Positions 47,422 to 59,830 of a stretch of 64,000 nucleotides of DNA are shown here, one piece after another. Made by a program: the position numbers and the translations under genes. Under the pieces are notes generated by a model. The model did no database searches. It worked only from the letters and a program-made list of their open reading frames with translations, and was not told the DNA's origin. Location: assembly GCA_030549775.1 (NCBI GenBank), contig CM060173.1, forward strand, positions 32,730,110 through 32,794,109. Reading direction: 5' to 3'. The stretch's first letter is position 1, and every line of letters starts with the position of its first letter. This DNA comes from Tamarix chinensis. Taxonomy: Eukaryota > Streptophyta > Magnoliopsida > Caryophyllales > Tamaricaceae.

Positions 47422-48223
47422 TGATGCAGGAGTATCTCCATCTCATTTTTATGATGTTGAAGATCAATAGTCAATATATTTGGAGGTAGTATCAATTATT
47501 CTTAAAAATCATGAATGCCTTCATAATAATCCTAATAATGTTTTATTAAGTGATTCTTGTAGGTATTGCATATATTTGCAAAAAGAGGACTACACCAATG
47601 ATAACTAATGTACAATACAATGAAAATTCAAGGATTACAAAGTTGTATGGAAGACAAATCTATAAGACAAGAAGCTTGATTATTTGATTATTTCATGTAT
47701 TATCATGATTAGGTTTCTATGTAGCTTTGATATTTTACGTAAACTTTTTAATATCTTGTCATTGTAATTATAACTCATTATATATACCATATAGACATGC
47801 ATTGGTTTAACTCTTATACAATTATGCTAGTTGATTTGGGCTCAATTAAGGAGAGTTATGCTCAGCCTCATTATCATATGTGTATGTATATATGTCTTGT
47901 ACATTGGGTGGTGGTGAATAAGCCATATAATTGAGAACTTGATGAATAAGAGAGAATAAGAATAGAAACTATTATTCCATATTTCTTCTTATTTTTCTCT
48001 TCGAGTGAGGAGTGAAATTTAGGAGCCATTCTCTAGAGGAATTAGAGGTTTCTCTTTATAAATTATTATGATCTTGGATTTGATCAAAGTTTCCAATAGA
48101 AGGTAATATTTAAATCATCCAAACTTCAAGTTTCTTTCTTCTTTAGTTGACTTTGTTATTCATCAAACCAAACTCAAAGGTCTTATGTTTGTGAAAAATA
48201 TTCCTCTATTATCTTACACATCA
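47422..48223 (+). repeat. 3' LTR of G3
   Basis: Starts TGATGCAGGAGTATC and ends TTACACATCA; TGATG/CATCA are inverted ends. CTTTC follows. Confidence 0.85.
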
Positions 48224-49460
48224 CTTTCCTAAACAAGGACATTAGGTATAGAAAAACAAAGGAAATGGTTCAAAGATTTTTGGATGGCTATTGTTGACGA
48301 TGATCAATTTTTTTTGCAAGCTCATCTCTATGTCCTTAACATTAGAAAGGATGTTTAACCATATGTGGATCAAAACATAGATATCTTGACATATTTAAAT
48401 CCATCTAGGAGAAATAAATAGCTATTAGATAAATAGAATAATTCTTTTCTAGAGTGGTTGTCATCATAATAGTTTGAATATGATAATGAATTATATTGGT
48501 TGTCATAACCTCCTTACAAGGAAGTGATGTTCTAAGACTAGGGGTGTTAACCAGTCCAAAACTTGATGGACCTAAACCCGATTAAAGGAAATAATTTTTC
48601 GAATATAGGACCAAGGATCAGACCAAGATTGGACCAAAATTATCAATTTAAGACCATAATTAGTAAATTATATAATTTTTTAGACAAAATGTTGATGAGA
48701 TTCCAGTCTGACTGAATGATTGGACCAAATAGGACTGGAACCGATTAAGGGTCGATTTTTTGGCTTTAGGAATGAAATATGGATCAAAGACTAGAATATG
48801 AGTTCCATCTTTGACCAAAACTCATAATAACCTATCGATTTGATCCAAAATTCTAGTCTAGATTTATTTTTTAACACTCTATCTACAACTCATATATGAT
48901 CAATGATTGTACTTTCTACATAAAATAGCATGATGACAAGAGTAACATAAAGAATTATGGTATGAGTGTAATATTAGAGGCTTTGTAGATATCATGTGCT
49001 AGAGACAAAAGCCATTTTTATGCATCAATGATGTATTATGGGGTAATAGAGCACATACTACTAAATTACGCTAATTTTACAAAACCTTTTTTAGGGTGGA
49101 ACTAGGTTGACAAACAAGATGGGGTTTGTATTAAAGAATTTGGATTTATAAGGTTGGATCTTTCTAGGCTTAGTCATAAGTAGAATGCATTTATATTATC
49201 CTTATAAGCGGAACATGTATTCTATGTTACTTCCCCAATTGATAAATGGTGGTCCTTGTTCTTATATGCAAAAATAATATGAAGATGACATGAAAAAGGA
49301 GAATGTTTTAACTGTTGGATTATTTTTCTCATCTAATCATGATGATGTTAATTATGTCCTCTATGTATGAGATGATCACTGAGAAGGGTTCTATGTACTT
49401 AGATAAGATTTTTTGTAGAAAGAGGGTAGACACTGCATATTAAAGTGCCATAGATGAAAA
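48224..49460 (+). pseudogene. CACTA TNP2-type transposase, 3' part with DUF4216-like domain
   Basis: Continuation of the gene at 39590-41397. Taking out G3 and one CTTTC joins IGF on the left to PKQGH on the right in one frame. Downstream come AHLYVLNIRKDVQPYVDQNI (about 48317-48378), NNSFLEWL, and a DUF4216-like region at about 48890-49310 with NYGMSVILEALQ, YYGVIEHILLNYANFTKPFL, FGFIRLDLSRL and AEHVFYVTSPIDKWW. Frameshifts and stops are common. Confidence 0.7.
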
Positions 49461-49609
49461 TTTCAATTACTTCATATGTATTGTTTGTATATTTTGCACA
49501 TTACATTGCATAATTTAATTACTTCATATATTTTGTTTTTATATTTTTCATATTCCATTTTATGCTTTAAGTACTTCCTAGTCTATAATTTTTATTCTCT
49601 ATTTTAAGT

Positions 49610-49807
49610 ATGGATCCTCATGAAGATAGCACACATGTTAAGGAAGGAAACACTCAAAAGAGAGGAAGAATTAGGTCGATGCACAATTGTAGAAATAGAG
49701 AAAGAGGCATTAAGCTCGATATTTTCATCACTAATATAATTCTAGGGCTCGTGTACACATCCCCAAAAGGTAAGAAGGATAAGGTGTGTGATGACACTAT
49801 TTTATGA
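49610..49807 (+). pseudogene. CACTA-associated second protein, N-terminal fragment
   Basis: A short open frame reads KRGRIRSMHNCRNRERGIKL, which resembles the KRG-x-x-x-MH-x-x-x-x-R-x-x-GIKLD start of plant CACTA-associated proteins (the transposase_24 type). It lies just downstream of TNP2, where such a gene is normally found. Only this start is recognisable; a TA microsatellite and then the LTR cluster follow. Confidence 0.5.
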
Positions 49808-49816
49808 TTTTTTATG

Positions 49817-49823
<7 letters not shown>

Positions 49824-49889
<66 letters not shown>
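49824..49889. repeat. (TA)n microsatellite
   Basis: About 66 bp of TA with one TG interruption. Confidence 0.95.
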
Positions 49890-50564
49890 GAATTTTTTGT
49901 TATTACCATATGAATTTTGTTATATGTATAATAACTATTTGATTCTTTAATTTTGTAGCAAATATTTTATGTGGGACAACAAAACAAGAAGCTTGTTAAG
50001 AGTTAAGCCACAAAGTCCTAGATGGCTTAGAAGTCTTGGATGGCTACGAATGGTATGTTTATTGCTTATGGTAGTATTATATTGTAACACCTTAAATTTT
50101 ACGACTAATTTTTTTTACATAGTGGAAGCATATTGAAATGCCCCGAAAATTTTTAATTTTATAAATTATATTTAAATGAGGTTTAATTAGAAAAATTATT
50201 TAAATAAATTATTTTTAATAAAATAAAAGGATATTTAACTAGGGAAATTTAAGAAGAAATTTATAAGTATTTTTATTAGAAGAGAATTTGGGTATTTTAG
50301 CTAATTAAGCATTTTATTTTAAAAATTAATTAAATAAATTATTTTATTAAAAATAAGAAGGATAAAATAGTTTCAAATTAATATTAATTTTATAAATAAA
50401 TTAATTGGAGAAAATTAAGGTGTTTTGCTAATTAAAATGGAATTTATAGAAAATCTGTTAAAAATCATAATTTAGCCTAAAAAGGGATTTAAATAATATT
50501 TTATTTAAATATTATCATTTTTAAATATCCTAAATATTCTAATTAATTTAATTAAGCCAACCCA

Positions 50565-50660
50565 CTATTATTATTTTTCTCCTTTCCTTTTTTCTTTTTC
50601 TTTCTTCCTTTTTCCTTTCCTTTTTCTTTCTTTTTCTTCTTTTTCTTTTTTCCTCTTCTT
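50565..50660. repeat. Pyrimidine-rich tract
   Basis: About 95 bases of almost pure C/T with TTTC/CTTT units, at the position where the related LTRs also carry such a tract. Confidence 0.85.
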
Positions 50661-52837
50661 CTCGCCGAACTGGGCCAGCTCGCGGCCCAGTTTCCCTTCT
50701 CCTTTTTCCCGCAGCCCAGCCCGCGCGACCGGCGCCCTTACCGTCCCACGCTGTGCCGCGTTTTACTTCATTTACCACTGAAACTCGGCGTTTCATTAAA
50801 CGCACCTCCCCCATCGCGCCGACCGGCCCGGTGTACCCCCTTTTTCTTTCTTTTCTTTCCTCGCGAACCACCCGGCCCAGCCCTTTCTTCTTCCCCTTCG
50901 CGCCTGCCAGCCCCGACGCCGCCCCTACCTGCAACTCCTGCGCCGAAAATGGCGGCACCGGCTGCGAGAGCTCTGACCGGCCGAGTCACCTCTCTTTTTC
51001 TTCCTCTCGGCTCGCACATTAGCTTGGAATAATCAATTATCCTTAACTCTCGCTCATTCTCTCTCTCTGGCTTCTCGAACCTTCGACCCGACCCAAATGA
51101 TCGCCGGCCGATTTCTCACGCCGGCCACCCAAACCCTATAACCCAAACCCATCCTGCAGACCTCCAAAACCCTAATAACCCATCTAAACCCTTTAAATAG
51201 CCTGGTTGTGAGTGTGGTCGAGACTTCTTCCTTCCGAAACCCTAAGTCAGAATCGCCCACCACCGTGACTTCAGACGCCATTATCTCCTTCCCCAGCCAA
51301 CTTCAACACCTCCTCTTGCTACCAATCTCTTCCCTGCAACTTCATCTATCTAACTAAACCATTTTCAAACTTCGATTCTTCTTGCACGGGAGTCCATAAC
51401 CGTGCAAAGTTTGCTTCTCATCTCGCCCAAAATCTTGACCCCGAGACCTTAAACCACCGCCCGCCGCCACATACGCCGCTTCTGCCACCCTATAAACCAC
51501 TCAAAATCTTCTACTAAGTATCCTCCACCGAACCATAAGCTTAGTTTATTTTTCTCCTTACCCTTTCCCTCTTTTTCTTCATTTTTACCTCTCTTAGATC
51601 ACTTTTCCGGCCACCTCCGGGAACCACCGCCGGTGCCACCAATACCCTCCAACTCAAGGTGAAACCCTAGAACTTTTAAATACTTACTTTCGATTTATTG
51701 ATAATTATTATGCTTTTATTCTAATTTTTAATGCTAATTCGAGTTTAATTATTATTATTATAATTATTATTGTTGTTGTTATCAACTGTATTTTAATTTC
51801 TAAATTTGGTTGACAGGTCTGGGAGTATTATTGAGTAAGATAAATTATTATTCTCGAATTTTGCCTATTTAATGTAATTATTACATGTTTAATATTATTA
51901 TTAATAATATAATTAATATTATTATTGTTAGTATAATTAGTTATTTGATACTGCAACTATTTTAGGAGAATTAGAAACCTAAAATTTTAATTAAGTCTCG
52001 TAGCTTTGCCTTTTATTATTATTTTTTAGCATTTTTAACATTATTACTAATTATCTTATTATTATTAACCATATTAACTTTATATAATAAGTATATGTAT
52101 AATATTAATATCTTTTTACATTTCAAATAGTATTATCATTAAATGGGGAGGTTTCGAAATCCACTTTGTAAATTTAAGGCTTAGATTATTATTATTATTA
52201 AGTTTTCTATTAATATTACTATTATTAGTAATAATTTGTTATTATTAAAATTATTATTATAATAAATATTATTATTATTATTACCTTTACTAAATTTATT
52301 TCGGTAAAGGGTAGAAACCCTTATATCACCTTTTTACTTTAAATTATAATAGTATGTATTAATGTTTTGGTGGTTTTGGGCATAATTAATTAAGAATCAA
52401 GACTTAAGACAATTTAGAAACTAATAGTAGTATAGGAAGGAAGCTAATCCTAGTATTTCTTCCCCATAATAGGTAAAACCAGTCAAAACCCTAAGGAGGC
52501 GTAGGAGCGTGCTCCAAGACCGGTGACGTTTTAGGTAAGGAGTGCTAAGGCCTTTTATGTGCTCATGTGTATTATGTGTTTCGCATGTTATGTATCTAGT
52601 GTTTATTATTAAATATTTTATATGTGGTATGACTTGGATTTGAAGTATGTTTTGTATGGCATTTTATGTATGATAATTTGTGTTGAGTCCCTATAAGACA
52701 TGCATGAAAGGAAGCCGAGGTGGTTTGTGTGAGAGGAAGAATGAAAAAGGAGGATGGGGAAAGAAGTTGACTAAGGGGAGTGAGTTGACCTAAATTTTAT
52801 GGTTTTATAAGGAATAATCTAGTTTATGATGCTATTT

Positions 52838-53275
52838 GGGAGAATTTAAGTTATGATATTATATGGGAGAATTTAATTTATGATTGATTGAGAGAATTAA
52901 ATTATGGTTTGTTTGGGAGAATTTAGTTTATGATGTTATTTGGGAGAATGTAATCTATAATATTATATGGGAGAATTTAAGTTATGATTTGATTGGGAGA
53001 GTTAATTTATAATTTATTTGGGAGAATTTAGTTTACGATGTTATTTGGGAGAATGTAATTTATAATACTATATGGGAGAATTTAAGTTATGATTTGATTG
53101 GGAGAGTTAATTTATAATTTGTTTGGGAGAATCTAATTTATGATGTTATTTGGGAAAATGTAATTGATGATATTATATTGGGGAATCTAATTTATGATTT
53201 GCTTGGGGGAATTCAATGTATAGTTTTCCTTGGGAGATTCTAATTTATGATTTTATGTGGAAGAATCTTTATGGA
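52838..53275. repeat. Tandem array, ~27-bp units in a ~105-bp higher-order period
   Basis: About 16 units based on GGGAGAATTTAATTTATGAT. Units of about 27, 27, 26 and 25 bp recur in the same order, giving a period of about 105 bp. Confidence 0.8.
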
Positions 53276-54111
53276 TTTGAATCTAGGGTTTAGTAAGGAT
53301 GAATATTTGGTTGGTATGGATTGAATTTAGGGTATTGTATGACGGAACCTTGGGATTTGTGTGGTGGAATTAGGGTTGCGTGGTGGAGTTAGGGTTTTGC
53401 ATGGGAGTTAATGATTGCATGGAATTTAGGGTTTGCATGAAAAGTTCGAATGGTTGAATGGGATGTGTAAAGTCTGCATGAAAGTAAAATTTACATATGA
53501 AAAGTTAATTTGGGATGTAAGGAAGGTAATGTAAGCGTTGTTTGGGTAGTTAAACACTTTGGATGGAAAATAATACGTGGAACATTATTTGGGTACGTAG
53601 GAGACGAAGCTAGGGTTTGGAGTGGCTAATTGTGAATTGTCGTGGTTAATTAAGGTTTGGAATGGCTATTTATAGTTGTTATGGTTAAATAAGGGTTGGA
53701 GTGGTTAATTATGGTTTGTGGTGGTTGATTAAGGTTTGGTGTGGCTGTTTAAGGTTTTTGTTGTATCATGCATTTTTGGTGATTAAGGTGTAAGCATGAG
53801 AATGGAATCGATAATTTGTGATGTGTGGAGGGTTAAAATAATTTGGGTGATGTGAGGTGGAGTAAGAGCAGATGTTAAGGCCTAAATTAGAGTTTCGGGA
53901 TAAAACCCTAGAGTGAGATGTGAAGTAGAATTGGAGGATAAGTGTAAATGGAGCGATTCATGCATGTCTAGGGTTTGGTGGTAGCACATGTGTGCTTGGT
54001 GAATAAAGTATGATGATGAATATGGATTTATAATTTATGATTCGTGCATGTCCATGGTGAAAGCCTTTGAATAAGATACTTAAGACATTAATTACTTAAA
54101 GTGGAAGATAT

Positions 54112-54565
54112 TGAGACGGGACCAGCCGATCCACCGGTCAGTAATAGTGGTTAGGGTTTTACCCTATGTGCGACCGATCCACCGGTTAAAATAGTGGTTA
54201 GGGTTTTACCCTATTGTGACCGATCCACCGGTAATAATAGTGGTTAGGACATGATGTCCTATTGTGACCGGCCCACCAGTTATAATAGTGGGGGATCCCG
54301 ATCTCAATGAAAATAAACCAGAGTTTTGCTAAGGCAAATAAAAGACACTAATTACTTACAGTGGAACACCATGCGAGGAGGAACCGAACCGATCCACCGG
54401 TTAGGAATAGTGGTTAGGGTTTCTACCCTATATGTGACCGATCCACCGGTAATAATAGTGGTTAGGGCATGATGCTCTATTGTGACCGATCCACCGGTAA
54501 TAATAGTGGTTAGGGCTTGATGCTCTATTGTGACCGGCCCACCGGTTATAATAGTGGGGTGTTCC
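54112..54565. repeat. Tandem array with GACCGATCCACCGGT units
   Basis: Units of about 50-60 bp with GATCCACCGGT, then AATAGTGGTTAGGG and a CCCTAT- or TGATG-type end. They fall in two blocks that each begin AATTACTTA and contain AGTGGAA, so a segment of about 260 bp has itself been duplicated. Confidence 0.8.
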
Positions 54566-56463
54566 GTACTCGCATGGATTTGATAAAAAGTATGGTGTGA
54601 AATGAATTCTGATCAGAGATTAATTTAAAAATTAATCCAGTCTACAATTGGGCCTTTGTACTTTTACCTGGTTGATCTTATGCATTTATGATTGTGTTCT
54701 TCTATTTTTCTGCATGGCTTATGTGTTTACGTGTTGGCCTTAGTGATCAAGTCACCTTACTCAGTACTGGACCCGTACTGATACTACCTTGGTTGATGGG
54801 TCCTGTGATGATCCACCGATGGTGGGGAGCAGACCTCTTGTGCAGGTTTAAGATCAGAGACTATTTTGGGGTGGCAGGCCTGACTTGAGTGAGTAGGCAA
54901 TCCGGAATTTGACCCATCTGGTTTTATCTTGTTTAAATGTATTTCTATTTGGAAGTTACAAGTGTTAACAAACGTTTATGCGTACTCTGATTTTGTTGTA
55001 TGATCTTTTGAATTCTTTTATGAATTATTAATTTGAATTTAACGTAAATCTTTTCTTTAGCCTTAGCACTTGGTACTAGAATGGTCGGAGAGAACCGGTC
55101 TGGTACTAAGTGTGGCGGTAACATTCCCAGAATTCACAGGTTTTAAGTATTTCTATTTTAATTGCTTCCGCTTTTAAAAAAAAAAAGTAGTGAATTTTGG
55201 GGTGTTACACATATAAGCAAACTATTAGGTGTTACTATCGTAATTGGCAGAAGTCTGGTTTTCCCAACTATCCTTACATCAATCACAAGGCTAAAATATT
55301 GTTCATAGTAAACCAAGGAAATTAGAAATGGAAGAAATTTTATAAATATAATACGAGTTTGGATGTTAACTTCAAATTACAATAACAAAATACAAATGAA
55401 AGGATACCATGGATTAAAGAGTCCAAAAATGTATCCAATCATAACAAATGCCCAGATAACATAACTCTATGCCCATAACCTGATACCAAATTTATTCCTC
55501 CACATATAACTCATCAAAAGCTACAAACTCGTCCAATGGGTCAGCCTTGAACTACATAAATACTTCTGGTTGGTCTACTCGTGGGAATGTGTAGCACCCA
55601 TGAAATAGATGATTAGTACACTATGTACTGAGTAAGGTAACAATGCAATTGAATCAGGATTACACATAATACATGAATTCACATAAGAGAATAAGCGTAC
55701 GTAAGATAATATAAAATAGTGCTGGGTAAATAATGATTTCAAGTCTCGTTATATAAATATATCATATTCCAATCTTTTATTTACGTTAAGTTTAAGGACC
55801 CTACTATTCTTAAACCAGTGGAATGGTTTGAAATACCTCTTAGGGACAAAACACCTAAGTTACTATTATTTATCTGGTGGAATGGGCTCAACACCTTGGT
55901 CTTGACTCATATAGTCTTTCACTTTAAATGATTAGTATCTTTCCATTAATACTTATTCTCTTAATTGTATATTTATTCATGTTGAGTATGAGGCCCCACT
56001 ATTCTTAATCTAGTGGAATAGACTGATGCACCTTTCAAGGACAAGATACTTGAGCCACTATTATTATCCAGTGGAACGGGTCCATATAAACACCTCAGCT
56101 TGACTTGCGTGATCTTTCACTTTAAATGATTAATATCTTCTTAGAGTTGATTATGTATTAAATATTATCTTGCAAGACCCATGTAAATATATAAGACATA
56201 CAATTAATAACATAATTAGGACCTCATAATTATCCTCAAATGACTATAATACCCTTAGGTAATTAAAATTGCTCATAGTCTCCCAAGGCTTTATAAATCT
56301 CAAATCAAAATATATAAATATCCACTATCCATTCAAAATATAAATCCTCAATTATTAACATAGATACCATATCCAACACTATTCCAAAAGCATAATCTCA
56401 AAACCTCATTACTCAAAATATCATATCACAAAATAACATGAATCATATCACATGACCAATAAA

Positions 56464-56465
<2 letters not shown>

Positions 56466-56496
<31 letters not shown>
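56466..56496. repeat. (AC)n microsatellite
   Basis: About 31 bp of CA repeats within LTR-A. Confidence 0.95.
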
Positions 56497-56497
<1 letters not shown>

Positions 56498-58089
56498 GTC
56501 CTAGATTTAACATGTATCCTTACCTATAAAGACATCGGGCTCTATGCACATAAATCCTATACCTCCTCCTCTAATATGGCTGGAAAATCACCTACAAAAA
56601 ATAAGATAATACACAATTAGGCTTGATAATTATAATTGAGGAAAAAATTAAGGTAAAGGAGGATAAAAATGGAAATAACTGAATTTAAAGGGAAGCTTAA
56701 GTTGAGTAGAAGTGTGGTGGAATGTATGGTGGTGATATGATGAAATTTTGGTAGTGTTTGGGTAAGATTTGGGGGTGAAAACGAGGGTGCATGGTTGAAA
56801 ATAAGGGGTTGCATGGGTGTCCAACAAGTGTTGCACACCTAAGCTGTGAGTTGAGATCCTACACAGGAAGGCTATGTGAAGAGGCACGGGTGTGCTTGAG
56901 TAACAAATTTCTTAGAAAATAACGAATAGCTACACACAAGCATGTAGAGGCTATGTGAAAGTCATGCAAGGGTGCACTAGAAAACTGTGCGGGCCTAAAT
57001 AGGCGTGCGATAAGGAAGAATAGAGGTGTGCGGTTGTGCGCTAGCCATGCACCTCACAAAATTGTGACATACATGAGGACATAAGAGGAGAAAATGGCAA
57101 TAGTAGGCTAAAATGAGGAGGATTGATAGGTGGTTTTATTAGTTAGTCCACCAAGCTTTAGGATGCGCTTGGTGGCTATGGTGGTGCATAATGATGGAGA
57201 TGGTGGTTTGGGAGACAAAAATAGAGAAGGAGGAGGAGATGAAGAAGAATACAAAGAAGAAGAGGGAGCTTGGGGTTGTGGTGATTGATAGAGAATTTTG
57301 GGCAACAATGAGACAATAAATGAGGGCAAAAGCGAGAGATGAAAGTAGCATATATATATGTCTGTGTGTGTGTGTGTGTACATGGCATGCGAACAGAGAG
57401 GATGAAGGGGGAGGTAGAGGGTGATGACCACAAATGATGATGGTTGACAATGGTAGTAGGGGTAGAGCAAAATTCAGCAGAGGAATCGGAGAGGATGGTT
57501 GAGAGTGATAGAGGAGTGTTGGATGAAGAAAGAAAATGGTAGTGGTATGTAATCAAAGGCAGCACCAACAACAAGGATGGTGATGGCTATAGCTGCATGA
57601 GGAAGGGAGTGGTTGTGATAATCATGGTAACAATAAGGGGGACATAAGATTGATGGTTATATGTTACAAAGGTAAGAAGAAAAAGTCAAGTCTTACAATG
57701 GGAAGGAGGCAAGAGAAAGGGAAAAAAAGAGAAAGAAAAAGGAAAAAGGAAAAAGTTGGAGATTGGCTAAAATAGATAGGATTAGTGATAACATTTATAG
57801 AATTTAATATCAGGTTAGGAAAAAGTAGTTTATCCAGTTCAAAGATTTGGATTTGGTTAAGATTTTGGGATTAATAAATTTGGCTAATGCTAAAATAATA
57901 TTTTCTTGAGATTAGAATTAGATTAAGGTATTAATTATATAGGATTGGGTTTTGCAAAATTTTGAGGTATAACATATATCCCCTAGCTCTACAATGACAT
58001 AATCGCCCTTGATGAATTGAGGGATTTTTGTGCATGAAGGAACTGAGAGAGGAATTTAGATTCTTCATCCTTCTTTGTAGCACTATTTA

Positions 58090-59830
58090 TTAGAAGCTAA
58101 CTTTCTCTACGTGCTTTTCCACTTTTAGTAGATCAGGTAGTGATTTCTTGCATAACCTTCACTCCTAAATTGTTTCAAAATATAGGTGATGCTTCATGAC
58201 CAAAATATCATGGTTAAATCCTTTAGAATGGTTTGAGACAAGATAAGAAAAGGTAATACATTGGATGTGAAATTAAAGCTCATCAAATTTTGATACACCG
58301 ATGGACACCACTAAAATCTCCCAACTATATTAAAGTTGCTGGGTTAGTTGTCTGTGATTTTGACCCTTCATTGGGTGATTGAGATATTTTAGTGGAAATA
58401 TAATGTAAAAATTTACAGTGAATAAGTGAATTGAGGTCCTGCTTCCTTGGCTTATAATACCTATACAATAAAGATGGTTATTTCAAGGACATCCTTATAT
58501 GCAATCGTAGGTCTACTAGAGCTCACATAAGGGAAATAGTGAGCTTACACAAGTACTTTGCATTTTTTTCTTAAAAATGGTGAGACATCAAACTTATTAT
58601 ATGATTTTGGACTGTTTCATAAATTTATTGTTGATTTATTTACAATGGTTGAATCATAGATATTAAAATATGTTTTTCTTAATTAATAAAATTCTTGCTC
58701 AGATGTGTACAATGGTTTGCCTTATGAATTGTTATGAGATGAAACCAATCAATCTACTCAAGGGAAGAAACTTATTTTACCTTCTTCTTTCATTAGTCAT
58801 ACTTGGTATGTGATTCAAAACTATCATGATTCAGTGACCATATGCATATAGGTAGGATATCTAGATCTTTTTATTAATTTCACTTGTAACCTAAAATGGC
58901 TAGAGATTTCATGCTTTGTGGAGAAAAGAGACGTTAGAGTGGATGATCATCTTGATATTGTATGTCATGTATTGAAGGTGAAGTTGAAAGTTTTGGTTAA
59001 ATATTTGCACCAAAATGAAATATTCGGTAAAGTAAGGGCTAGTAATATATTAATAGCTTATTGGTATGTTTCTATAATGTTAATATTATTTATTCATATA
59101 TTTCATGTATATGTTTCATTTAATTTATATGATATATGTCTCAATCTACTTGAAATTAAGTTCAAAATCTAATTTCAAAAGAGAGTACTAGCACATCTAC
59201 ACATTTTAATCTTTCTTTAAAATGAAGATAAGTACCCAACATCTCAGGACATAGACACAATGATTTATGTGGAGATTCTAGATGAGTGTGATGATCCTCT
59301 ATTTTTTTTATTGATTTCAAAGATTATGTGATTCATGGTCCTTGTGATCAAGAAAGAAAGAATTCTCCCTGCAAGTTGGATGGTTGTTGCAACAAAAGTT
59401 TTCCAAAAAAATTTGTCTAGCATATGACAAGTAATGAAGATGGGTACCTAATTTATAGATGTTGAAATAATAGTTGCAAAGTTAAAAGAAGTGGTGTTTT
59501 ACTTGATAACATATATGTGGCTCATAATTTTTTTTTCTTCTAAAATATAGTGATCACATAAATGTTGAATGGTGTAACTATCCATGATCAATTAAAATTT
59601 TATTCAAGCATATTCATGTGGGTCATAAAAAAATGACTGCATCCATCTATCAAAATTTATTAGATGGTCAAGAATAAGAGAATTTGGATGAGGTTAATCT
59701 TCATAATGAATATATATAATATTACCATATGAAGAAACTAGGAGGATATTTGGTTTTGAAATACAATATATGTTTCCACTGGTTGAACGGTTTTGCTTTC
59801 ATCTTAAGAATCAAAAATCTATCATTTTTA
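58090..59830 (+). pseudogene. Helitron Rep/helicase N-terminal region, degenerate
   Basis: Scattered frames on the + strand follow a plant Helitron replication protein in order: LHDQNIMVKSFRM (about 58190-58230); VAGLVVCDFDPSLGD (about 58334-58380); KDGYFKDILICNRRSTRAHI (58470-58530); FHKFIVDLFTMVES (58611-58655); GKKLILPSSF (58765-58795); VGYLDLFINFTCNLKW (58853-58900); DHLDIVCHVLKVKLKVLVKY and NEIFGKVRAS (58940-59050); then YPTSQDIDTMIYVEILDE (59233-59290), NSPCKLDGC, DHINVEW, and a final RIFGFEIQYMFPLVERFCFH (59740-59810). This is the catalytic replication-initiator part. The helicase part is not seen to the right. Stops and frameshifts make it a fossil. It begins about 115 bp after LTR-A, and no Helitron end could be placed. 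Confidence 0.75.

Larger units (their letters stand above)
41398..48223 (+). mobile_element. Ty3/gypsy retrotransposon G3, inserted in the CACTA transposase gene
   Basis: A 6.83-kb element with two LTRs of about 800 bp, a tRNA-Met-type primer site, gag-pol in gypsy order, a polypurine tract, and an exact CTTTC duplication. Same family as G1, although the LTR interiors differ clearly. Heavily mutated. Confidence 0.9.
50134..55209 (+). mobile_element. LTR-B: 5.1-kb plus-strand solo LTR nested in LTR-A
   Basis: Starts TGAAATGCCCCGAAAA and ends TTTTGGGGTGTTACA, with an exact CATAT duplication (50129-50133 and 55210-55214). It contains a pyrimidine tract (50565-50660), a GC-rich segment (50660-51660) unlike anything else here, a 27-bp-based tandem array and an ACCGGT-containing array. 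There is no gag or pol, as expected for a solo LTR. Long open frames in the GC-rich segment (for example 50548-50958 minus) are arginine/lysine-rich shadows of the pyrimidine tract. Confidence 0.8.
50083..57974 (-). mobile_element. LTR-A: solo LTR on the minus strand, split by LTR-B
   Basis: Two pieces, 50083-50133 and 55215-57974, together about 2.8 kb. + strand ends are TGTAACACCTT and TGAGGTATAACA, imperfectly inverted. TATAT lies on both sides (50078-50082 and 57975-57979). The short left piece matches the inverted 3' end of LTR-B, so it is a genuine LTR end. The purine-rich tract at 57650-57750 and the repeated CCACTATTCTTAA / CCAGTGGAAT phrases (55800-56070) mirror the structure of the other LTRs. 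Open frames on the minus strand (57108-57574) are from low-complexity text. Confidence 0.7.

Noticed and set aside
50548..51281. Long open frames on both strands, up to 136 residues, in the GC-rich part of LTR-B
   Set aside because: They are arginine/lysine- or proline/serine-rich products of pyrimidine tracts inside an LTR, with no recognisable domain.
54112..54565. Regularly spaced repeats resembling a CRISPR array
   Set aside because: Repeat and spacer both recur, the units are imperfect, and the array lies inside a plant LTR.
50083..55209. A single 5.1-kb element with TGTAACACC...GGTGTTACA ends
   Set aside because: The duplication there would be only 4 of 5 (TATAT/CATAT). Two nested elements give two exact duplications and explain the inverted end fragment.
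57108..57574. Three overlapping minus-strand open frames of 103-132 residues
   Set aside because: Low-complexity Ser/Pro/Leu/His text in several frames at once, within the purine-rich part of LTR-A.
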